This document shows, in pieces, positions 55,584 through 64,000 of a DNA stretch of 64,000 bases. Each line of letters begins with the position of its first letter. Positions within the stretch are counted from its first letter, which is position 1. Source of the stretch: Trissonchulus latispiculum (lineage: Eukaryota; Nematoda; Enoplea; Enoplida; Ironidae); the NCBI GenBank assembly GCA_030248195.1, contig JASAND010006366.1, positions 1 through 64,000 on the forward strand. The letters run 5' to 3'. A program made the translations under genes and the position numbers. The notes beneath the pieces are model-generated. The model saw only the letters and a list, made by a program, of their open reading frames with translations. It was not told the origin of the DNA and did no database searches.

Positions 55584-58500
55584 TTAAAGGTTTTTGCATA
55601 AACCTATAAACTCTGACACAGAGTCCTTTTTCTCATCCGATAGCGACTGGTCCACAATTCTTGGATCATCCAACAACGGAAGGAATGTCTTCATAAATTC
55701 GGCTGAGTAGGGAGGAGAAATGATGTCCAAAGTCTCAGAAACAAAATATCGTATCAGGGAAAGGTCAGTTTCTTCCTTTTCCCATCGCTGACGCATAAAC
55801 TGAACGACAGGGATGGCATAACCTTTACTGAGCAGAGTCACAAATCTGTCAATAAAAAACTTTCTTAATTCCATCTGATAATGGACATCCACATCCTCCA
55901 TTGGAAGATCAAATAGATTCACAATCAGCTGAAAATAAAAACCCAGCAAATTAGGAAAGTCCTTTTGCATCAAAGCATAGGTAGAGAATGCTGTGGTAAA
56001 GCTCACACTGTGCAAAAACACTAGTGTGACGACAATGTGATGGCATACGCCTTGGTAGAAACAGAAGACTCAAGTTCGGGCAATTTTTGCGGATCCATTT
56101 GAATTGTCTGCAGTTCTGCACTAATTACGCAGAACCTTCCTTAAGGTGCTGGTTTCTTTTCGGGTATTTTTGACTCCTACGGCTTTAATCCTTTACGCAA
56201 AATGCTAAAACTTACGAAATAACCTATTTCCGTGCTCTTTAACATTTTAGGACCAGTCCCGTATTCTTAGGCCAAAAGATAAGAAAGTTTTGGTTTTTGG
56301 CCTTAAGCTCCCAGTAGGTAGACAAGACACGGGATTGGTTGGTATGGCTGGAAAGAGGACTCGAAAACGAACATTTTTGCTCTTACAACCTTTGAGCTAT
56401 CTCCAGTGGTTAAGTCAGTATAAGCAAAAACGTCCCTCGGCCCATATGTCCTTCATATCGTGGCACAAAAAGAACTTTTGGCCGATTTTTCAGTTTTGAG
56501 GAATCGATGTTCAAGTACTTTTGGTCTATATTCATCCTATTAGATGTCAGCATGTCAGAACATTTCTGCTATTTTTTGCTAATTTTGCCAGTTCTGTAAG
56601 CTCATGTGAATGTACAGATAATAAGCTTTAAAACGATGCATAAAGCTCTTTGCAACTCCCAATATTGTGAAAGTTATAGCGTTTCAAAAAAATCATCACA
56701 AGAGCACTGCACAAAAGGATACCAACACCTTAAGATATTTACAAAAGTTACAGCCCAACTAGCCCCAGTATATCCCTGACGTTACAGGGTATTTTTTAGG
56801 GTTTTTTTCGGGGGAGGGGGGCTTCCCGAGCCCTCCGGGGGGATTTTTTTTGCAAAAATGAACTAAAGTAGGTATTTTGTGGCGTATTTTACACGTAGAA
56901 AGGCAAAAGTTTTCCAAAAATGCCCGGATTTAAGCTAAAAATAGCGATTTTTACGAAAAAGTCTCCAGCGAAGCCGGAAAAGTTTTGCAAACTTGCATAC
57001 TTTTGGCAAAAAATTGGGCCACCAAACAATCCCGGGGGGAGGCATTTTGGGGGGAGGTCAATATCGGGCCCCCTCCGGTAAAAACTACCCTGACGTTATA
57101 TTCCGTAATGACCTTTGGCGTACTGCCCCCCTTTGCAGGAACCCAGCACTTCGCATCATTTGTAAAACAGCAGAATTAGACATTAAAACTACCCGACAGT
57201 CAGATACGAGCCTCTGGGCCAAGGACATCAGATATTCGAAAGTCAAAAAGTCAGCTAACACACTTTCCCACCAAATAACCAATTACATGGTATAAATGCA
57301 CAACCAGAATTAACCAATTTCTACACCAGTTACCATCCAAAATATAGCAAATAACAAACCTGAAAGACTTTAGGATGATGCAGGATATGCAAGTTAGCAA
57401 TCTCATCTACCAAGGCCAAATGTATCTGAGCCATGTCTCCATGAACCTTGAAATAGCTAGGCTCCATAACAGTTATGGAAACCCAGTGAAGTACGCCAAG
57501 GGATACTACAGGGACTTTCATTGCTTGAAAGAGGGAACTTAGTTCTACCAACAGCTCACTGGATCCTTCACTTCCCGTACAAATATTATGAACTTTTTCT
57601 ATGGCTTGCAGTGTGGTCTTCAGATCATCACGGTTGTGTTTCTTTCGCTGGCCTGACCAAATAAAAGCACATGTGAACAGCTGTGAAGAAACAACAAAGA
57701 ACTTAAGAAATAGTTCGACCGGTCAAACTAACATTACGTCAATTCTTAGACTCTCTCTTTGAATGTACGTTTCGAGAAAAATTCTTAAAATTCTAAAATC
57801 CAACTGGCTACCCTGGCCAACTGTCTTAACACTGTTTAATGATCTCAGGAAGCGAGGAATCAACTTAGTTGGTGTTCTATTGCTCTAGTAAAGTAAGCAC
57901 AGCGCAAACAATTTGGGGTGGTAATTTCGCATCTGGCCTGGACACATGACTTGGCCCAGGGTCCGTGACATTGGTCAGGGCAGGGTCACCTGGGTCAAAA
58001 ATTTATTTCAAGGCCCAGGAAGCCTAAAAACTTGCCTATATAGGTTTTTCGGGGTGTAGAATTCAAATCTAGCATTAGTTTTTATGTGATTTTAGCATGC
58101 ATGTGATCCTGACCTCCCCCTGGGTCTGGAGGGTCGGGGTCATGACTAACAGCCGATCATTGGGTCAGAGGGGTCTGAGGTACCTAAAACATGTGTTGTT
58201 TAGGTTTTCGGGGTCGCAGAGCTCGAATTTGGTGTTAGGTTGGCTGTAGCAGTAATGCTAGATGTGCATTCATGTAGCTTTAGCCCACATATGCTATCCT
58301 GACCTGAGGGTCATGGGTAATGACTGACAGCCGGGGCCAGAGGGTCAGACGGGTCCGAGGTACCTAAAAACATGTGCCATCTAGGTTTTCGCGGTCGCAG
58401 AGCTCGAATTTGGTGTTAGGTTGGTTGCAGCAGCCACCCTGCACCTTTTTACAAAAAGTTATGGGGACTTTTTAAAAAATTACCCGCCGTGGGCCAGCCC

Positions 58501-60345
58501 AAAGGTCATGGCAAGGTATCCAACAGAGATGGAACCGGGTCACCGGGTCAGTTCGGGTCAGTTTTTGGTCCGGGGCACCGGGTCAAGAGCTTCGACCCGG
58601 TCTTGACCCGGTTTTATGAACTTACATCAAAAATCTGAAATTTTTTGCTTACCAAGCTAAAATTTTAGCTTAAATTTTTGTTCGATGTCCAATATTAATT
58701 TGCTTTTTCTTGCGTTTTAGTCTTGAGCATTTTCGCAGCTTGAGGTTATTTGAATCTGTCCGTCTCTGGCAGATCATTGTTTAGCTTTATCAGTTTCATG
58801 ATTATTGTATAAATCTATTTGGTACTACATGGTTAGCTGATTATTTTCGCAACCAAGGTAAATGTTGAATATAAGCGTGCAATTTAATTTAATTTAATTT
58901 AACGCAATACATAGTAAAAACCAAACTTTTAAAGTACTCCGTGTTTTTGGACAAGCACTTACATTACACCCTGCAAAATTTCGCAGACGGATAAATTATT
59001 GGTTTTGCCAACTCATTTCTGCATAAATTTAGAAAGTGCTACAGTTACTATTAAATACATTTTAAAGAAGCTAGAGCAAACATGTCGTAATTTATTCTTT
59101 TTGAGGTGGTGACGGAACATGGAAGCCAAAAATTTAGCGTTCTCAGGCAAAATTAAATTTTTTTGCAGATTTTGGAATTTTCTGGAAAACCGGGTCACCG
59201 GGTCACTGGGTCAGGGCTCAACCGGGTCACCGGGTCAAGCCTAAGTGACCCGGTTCCATCACTGGTATCCAAGATGTGGCTAGATAGTGCAGAGTGTGGA
59301 CATGTTACATGCATAATATGGGTTAGTTACGAAGTCCGTAGTGCAGTAATAGCAAAATTTCCAATTTTGGTCCGGAGTTGTCCGAGGGTCGGTTTTGGGG
59401 TGGGTCGATTAGTTTTGGTACCCTGGTCGAAGGAGTTGGGCCTCGGCGGCCAAACTTACATATGCTAAGGATGGGGCCTCTGGCTATTACCATGCAAACA
59501 ATTTTCCAGGTGCGGCTTGTTACTAATCCTGTAGGTGGGTTTTTTGTGAATCCTGCTATAAATTTGTAGTACAAATTTTGTACTAAATTCTCCCTAAAAT
59601 AAGTATGCCTCTCTTCGTTACTGTTTTGGCATGCACTTTACTTTGACATTTTGTCCTTAATCCCCCATGAACGTAGTGGAAGCCAGGAAAGAAAAAAAGG
59701 GGTTTTAAAACTAAACGTTAATCCTGTCAGTTTTACGTTCAGATTGGTTATAACCTTAAACAGCTAACCTTTTGAATAGACTTCCGCAACACTACCAGCA
59801 TAGGCCAACAGATACATGTACTCAGATTTGTAGTCCGGATTCAGCTTACTGTCTGGACGAAACAGGGCATCAATCAGGAGATCCATAAAAAGAGGATCAC
59901 GAATCAAATGAACCGGCGGAGGATCATTGCTACTGTAGCATCCGTACAGCGCCTTCACGTCCGCCGGATTTAGGGCTCGCTTCGACAACATAGAGTAGAG
60001 GGCATTGCGAACCGTCGAGTCCAGTGAACTGGGAGAACAGTTCAGGGCCAGTGTAAAAGCAGTAGTATCATAGCCAGCCTTCTCAGCCTTCAGTCGCAGT
60101 TCCTGAGCGATACGCTTGAGCCAGTTAGAGCCCTTTCCAGTCATTTCATTGCCCAGTACGTGAAGCAGGGACTGAGTGTACAGATAGGTGTGTTCGCCCT
60201 GACAGGCAATTTTGGTCAGTTCCTGCAAGGCACTGTCAAACGCGGGAGATCCAGGCGATTCTTTCAGGACCCGTTCAACGCCAGAGACTAGAACCCGGGA
60301 ATATATTTCCAGCTGATTGGCGGCAGTAGAGACACTGCAAATCTC
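55584..60345 (-). CDS. NELFCD: Negative elongation factor subunit C/D (TH1-like), 3' part: last three exons
   Basis: Exons in coding order are 60345-59769, 57652-57360 and 55928-55584; together 1,215 nt, 404 residues plus TAA, with GT-AG introns in phases 1 and 0. The frame opens with VSTAANQLEIYSRVL. It continues with GEHTYLYTQ, ALNPADVKALY, DPPPVHLIRDP, LAYAGSVAEVYSK, LGVLHWV, HLALVDEI, LHHPKVFQ, LLSKGYAIPVVQF, LSLIRYFVSETLDIISPPY and a final SEFIGLCKNL. This order matches TH1/NELF-C/D throughout its C-terminal two thirds. NELF-C/D bridges NELF-A and NELF-B/E in the nuclear complex that, with DSIF, holds Pol II in promoter-proximal pause. About 200 N-terminal residues are missing: the first exon here begins in phase 0 after an acceptor at 60346-60347. 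No upstream exon was recognised between 60346 and 64000, so it lies beyond the window or is too diverged to spot by eye. Confidence 0.95.
56141..56733. mobile_element. TTAA-flanked MITE
   Basis: Ends TTAAGGTGCTGGTTTCTTTT and AAAAGGATACCAACACCTTAA. Same end pattern as 10855-12169. In a NELFCD intron. Confidence 0.75.
56785..57092. mobile_element. Short MITE with CAGGGTATTTTTTAGGG end
   Basis: Ends CAGGGTATTTTTTAGGG and GGTAAAAACTACCCTG. Flanking ACGTTA on both sides (TGACGTTA if the end is placed 2 bp inward). Central CCAGCGAAGCCGG at 56965-56977. Same family as 8001-8290. In a NELFCD intron. Confidence 0.75.
57960..58440. repeat. Degenerate tandem repeat, about 178-bp unit, three copies
   Basis: GGTTTTCGGGGTCGCAGAGC, TCGAATTTGGTGTTAGGTTG and similar recur near 58045, 58203 and 58383, with GGGTCAGAGGGTC-type spacers. 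In a NELFCD intron. Confidence 0.75.
58524..59264. mobile_element. hAT-like element, CAG.GATGGAACCGGGTCA family, compact copy
   Basis: Ends CAGAGATGGAACCGGGTCA and TGACCCGGTTCCATCACTG, flanked by a perfect GTATCCAA (58516-58523 and 59265-59272). ACCGGGTC arrays at both ends; AT-rich middle homologous to the outer parts of 27920-32246. In a NELFCD intron. Confidence 0.92.
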
Positions 60346-60428
60346 CTGAAATTAATCCGAAAACCAATACGCATGGATGCTGAAACATAAATGGCACAAA
60401 CTTAGAAGCTGATGGCCTAACAGTTGTC

Positions 60429-60903
60429 CAGGGACATATCCAGGTGCCCCCTTTTCACAAATTTTAAATTTTAAACTATTTTTGGCGTAAGTTTCTGGGT
60501 TTTCTCTAGGCGAAAAAAAGTGGGGGGGAGGATCCCCCCCCCCCCACTAGTGGGGGGGGGAAGACCAAAAGTGGGGGGGATCCAAAGTGACCTGAAAATG
60601 TCAAAAATGCAGTAAAAATAGCCCGTTTTCTACATATACTGCTATAACTATGCTGAAAAGTGCTCAAAAATTGAGTTTGAGTACCAAAATAGACCATTTT
60701 TGACCAAAATTCCTAAAAATTTGGCATTTTCTGGGTACCTTAGGGTGAGTGGGGTGGGGAAGCCCAAAAAAGTGGGGGGACCCGAAAAGGGGGGGGGGCG
60801 CCCCCCCCACCCCCCCCCCACTAAAGAAAACCCAGAGGTTGGCATTTTTGGAAAATACTTAGGTTCGAACTCTCTCATTTTCAAACTCCTGGATACGCCC
60901 CTG
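60429..60903. mobile_element. MITE with CAGGGACATATCCAGG end and G/C runs
   Basis: Ends CAGGGACATATCCAGG and CCTGGATACGCCCCTG are inverted matches (13 of 16). The inner part is long G or C runs joined by GGGAAGCCCAAAAAAGTGGG. The flanks share only GTTGT. Confidence 0.65.
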
Positions 60904-61669
60904 GTTGTGGCAGTCAACAAAACATAAAAATTTCGCGCTTGTGGCAAAGTACAGGCGTCTTGTCACACTCCACAAGATTGTTTTGTTCTTTTAGTAAAAA
61001 ACGTACTAGTGATGGGCATCGGATATCTGTTTATATCCGAATATATTCCTAATTTGCGTTGACTGATATCCGGTCCGCCTATTCAAAACTGAAATTCAAG
61101 AAAAGTAGAATTACAGTTATAAGGCGGGGAGCGACTAAACTTTTGCCCAAACATCTGTCAATTCGATTCATTGTTGGTATGTATATAAAGCATGTGCGTG
61201 GGCAAAAAAGTATATATCCTCTCTCGTTAGTTCTTAGCTGTTTTCCTGTGACTAGCTACGTTTCGAAGAACCTGCCCTTCTTCCGGTTTCGGCGACACCC
61301 AACATTAAGGTTCAAAAATTTTTCAGAGCTATTGTGTTCAATGGAAACACTGGATACGTTCAATGGATACGCTTTTGCACAACAAGAGAAGACATATTGG
61401 ACTGCATGCGCATAGCATTAGCTTTAGTGTAACCCGAACGGTTGCAGAGCATTGCTAGCGCAAACTTGAAGAACCATCTAAAATTTGGAAAATGGGGTTT
61501 GAGCCCGGAAACTAAACCTTGGTGTGCACATAGACCCAAAAGGTCTTTAAAATCATGCCAAATATGAAGGAGTTTGGCCTGCGCAAAGTAGATTTATGTC
61601 ACTCGAAACCAGAAAAAAGTGCAAAACGTGCTAAAAAGTGGATTTTTGAAGATTGTCCAATATGTACAA

Positions 61670-62490
61670 TAGGGATGGATGGGCGCGGAAAAAAAGGACT
61701 GGAAAAAAGGTTTTTTCCGTTTTTTTCCACTTGTTTCCGATGGGGTGGAAAAAATGGAAAAATATTCCTAACGTTATTTTGACAATTTTTACAATGAAAT
61801 ATCATGTTTTCTGAGCTTTTCCAGCAATTTCACACTATTTACAACCTTTTCCGTGGGTCATAGTAGGTGGGGGTATGTTAAATCTGACGGAATTGTATTT
61901 GGGTTTTTTTGACGCATCGGAAAAAAATGGAAAAATATTCGGGACATGTTCTGAAAGTAAATTTATGACCTCAGAACATTAAGAAACTATCAAAAATAGT
62001 GTTTAATGAGGTAAGAATACGATATTCATGAATTTGAGCTAATTTTGGCATTTGACATTTTTCCCTTTGGAATGTGAAAATGATTGCATAACTCAGGTAG
62101 AGTTAATACTTCCATAACCTAACAATAGACTGTTCAAGCAAAACTGCTAAAATATCTGGAATTGTTTACTTTACGAAGCGCGTTACCTACGAAAACCACA
62201 AACTAGGTCTAGTATATATAACCGCCAAGGTATACAGAAGTCACCTGTCCTTTGCTTTACAGCGTCACCCGCTGAAAATATTTGATTCCTATAATCAATA
62301 CTGGAACCTTTCTAAGCGCTTGTGCTATTGCGTTACCCCTGTGGGGCTACTAAATATCGTGAAAACTGCTTCTGTGCATGCAAAAACATGAAATAACGCA
62401 ACTTTTAGCACATTGTGTAATTTTGGAGTGACCGGAAAAAAAGGAAAAAATGGAAAAAAATGGAAAAAAACCGGAAAAAACCAACCCTGA
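61670..62490. repeat. GGAAAAAA-rich repeat region
   Basis: Many GGAAAAAAGG/TGGAAAAAA blocks, in both orientations, at 61680-61770, 61918-61940 and 62433-62480. Probably ends of one element (GGGATGGATGGG... and ...ACCAACCCTGATG), but the boundaries are not proved. Confidence 0.5.
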
Positions 62491-63500
62491 TGTACAACAT
62501 TTACCTCTATCGATAGCTTTCATGATTCTAAACAGCTTCTGTTTTTGACGAAATAGCACATTTGCCACCCATTTCAAGTTATTTTCGAAAAACTGCTATT
62601 TCATCGTTTGAAAACCACTGAATTGACTACCTTTAATTTGCCTTAGTTTAAAAGTTTTGATTAAGTTGGAAAAACTATTGTATCGGATAGAACTCACTTA
62701 TTTATATACATGTATTTTGTTCCTTATAGACGATGTACGGTTGCTTTCTTGTCGTGTGGCAAGCTGTACAAACGCTACAAGAATATATCTGTCAGCCAGT
62801 TGAGTTGGCATTCAACTGAATATTCAAAGTAACAACCAATAACCATGCATCCATTTATGAAGGAAACAAGTTGAAATTTATGTGATTGCGGTAGGGCCAG
62901 GAAGGCTACATATTAACACAATTTGAGCCAATTTCGCCAGCGTAATCATGCTGGAACACCTTGAGATACTTTTTGAACCAGGCCAAAATTGACGTTTTTT
63001 ATTTTTCAAGTGAGGTAAAAGTATGATGCACCTTCATATTGGGCATGATTTTAGAGACCTATGGGATGTATGCGCACACCAAAGCTTAGCTTACCAAATT
63101 GAAATTTTTCGATAAGGCGGTCAAAATTTTCTAAATTTTTGATTTCGATGTTTCTTCATGATTAGTAGCTAAAAAATGGGCGTTCTGGGCCAGGAGCCAA
63201 GGCCTTATGTCCTTGTTTACGGGATTGCTAATAAGACATTCCATTTATATTTAATTACCGTTTCGGCCCCCGCCACAGGGCCTCATCAGACGGCTAGGCA
63301 ACCGTTACGGTTTTTTTTCTTTTTTCTTTATTTTCTTTATTTTTTCAACGCATGACACATATTACAAACATCAGATACAAGACTAAAAGCATCAAATTTA
63401 TTAGCTAACCCCACAATAAAAAGATTCCTATTATGAAATAGCCTAATGTACCACAGTAAGGTTAATATGCACAATATGACTAATCATTCCACCGTAAGTT
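62491..63500. other. No gene recognised
   Basis: Single-copy-looking AT-rich DNA with a T-rich stretch at 63310-63345. The missing 5' exons of NELFCD were looked for on the - strand here and not found. Confidence 0.4.
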
Positions 63501-63583
63501 TCAAACTCAACTGAGATTTGAACCACCACTTGGGTTAACCTAGTTTTAAAAACAGCGCCTTAGCCCACTCGGCCACCAAAACT
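63501..63583 (-). pseudogene. tRNA-Leu-like sequence (pseudogene or tRNA-derived SINE head)
   Basis: On the - strand there is an A box TGGCCGAGTGG (63575-63565), then the Leu-type CTAAGGCGCTG. A loop TTTAAAA follows, and a near-consensus B box GGTTCAAATCTC (63524-63513). The 5' and 3' acceptor strands do not pair and the T stem is damaged. A working tRNA is unlikely; a decayed tRNA or a Pol III SINE promoter fits better. Confidence 0.55.
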
Positions 63584-63900
63584 TATAACATATAGCTAAA
63601 GCAGCTATATATAAGCTTCCAGCTTAGCCTAACACACTAGCTGTCATTTGTCAGTATGTGCTTCTCTTTAGCTGACGCTCGGATAACTGGTTTCTTCACT
63701 ATATTAGTCACAGCTTGAATAGTGCAATTTCAAGTCAAATGTTTACACAGTACGTAAGCACTTAAATTCCACGTACGTAAGGCTTACATAGTGCTTACTT
63801 TAATGCTTACACAGTGCTTACATTTAGGCTTACATAATGCTGACGTACATGTAAGTTTATAACAATGGAGCTGATATTGTTATTGAACAACTTTAAATCT

Positions 63901-63999
63901 TCACTCTGCTTCTTCTTCGTCATCTTTAATGTCGGTGAAATTATCAAGTATATAAATATCGATAGCTTTATTCTTTTGAATAGCGAGTTTGTAAGCATC
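63901..63999 (-). CDS. Possible 3' end of a gene entering from the right edge (partial, unidentified)
   Basis: Read leftward from 63999, a 32-codon open frame to TGA at 63903-63901 gives DAYKLAIQKNKAIDIYILDN and then an acidic end (FTDIKDDEEEAE). The composition and acidic tail look like a real protein C-terminus rather than random AT-rich DNA. I do not recognise the family. A weak donor (GTGAAG) overlaps the stop, so it could also be an internal exon, conceivably of the missing NELFCD 5' part. That is speculative. Confidence 0.3.
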   Translation of the reverse strand, partial: DAYKLAIQKNKAIDIYILDNFTDIKDDEEEAE

Positions 64000-64000
64000 C

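Noticed and set aside
61005..61060. A KQISDA-like reading on - that faintly resembles the segment just before the first NELFCD exon seen here
   Set aside because: It falls in a repeat end (TAGTGATGGGCATCGGATAT) also related to 9547-10322, and no donor or longer match supports it.
63807..63998. 63-codon frame on - overlapping the right-edge candidate
   Set aside because: Low-complexity AT-rich content in a different frame; the frame ending at 63901 has more protein-like composition.

Overview
This is a piece of an animal nuclear genome. It holds four protein-coding genes split by long GT-AG introns, one intact tRNA-Phe gene, and a very dense load of small non-autonomous DNA transposons and tandem arrays. 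The ribosomal protein S25 reads closest, from memory, to nematode versions (the NNMVLFD and [19 protein letters not shown] stretches). The patched-related transporter and the possible trans-splice acceptors also fit a nematode. That assignment is an inference. The fourth gene, a NELF-C/D subunit, is reported absent from Caenorhabditis, so an early-branching nematode or another invertebrate is more likely than a Caenorhabditis relative.

Layout. RPS25 runs on the + strand from 2097 to 13397 in 4 exons. PRDX6, a 1-Cys peroxiredoxin, runs on the + strand from 22631 to 34795 in 6 exons. A patched-domain protein of 1,210 codons runs on the - strand from 47969 to 35835 in 4 exons and converges with PRDX6. 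The 3' three exons of NELFCD lie on the - strand from 60345 to 55584; its 5' exons were not found. tRNA-Phe(GAA) lies at 44110-44182, antisense inside intron 1 of the patched gene. A tRNA-Leu-like pseudogene or SINE head is near 63501-63583, and a possible last exon of another gene touches the right edge.

Most of the rest is repeat. Many elements can be delimited to the base by terminal inverted repeats (TIRs) and target-site duplications (TSDs). There are about seventeen hAT-like elements with 8-bp TSDs, some with one or two mismatches; four PIF/Harbinger-like elements with TTA/TAA TSDs and ends reading AG[C/G]CC...GTTCACAC; four TTAA-flanked elements; and one 3.0-kb element with about 285-bp TIRs and a 9-bp TSD, like Mutator. 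They are nested: 27829-32488 holds a hAT, which holds a foldback element and a 148-bp satellite. Several otherwise different hAT-like families share a small GC-rich hairpin near the middle of the element. In PRDX6 a hAT-like element has landed exactly on the intron 1 splice donor, so its 8-bp target duplication copies the donor.

The genes are ordinary housekeeping or developmental genes (translation, peroxide removal, membrane sterol/lipid transport, Pol II pausing) and do not form a functional cluster. The PRDX6 product lacks the phospholipase serine of mammalian PRDX6. The patched protein has an altered TM4 motif.
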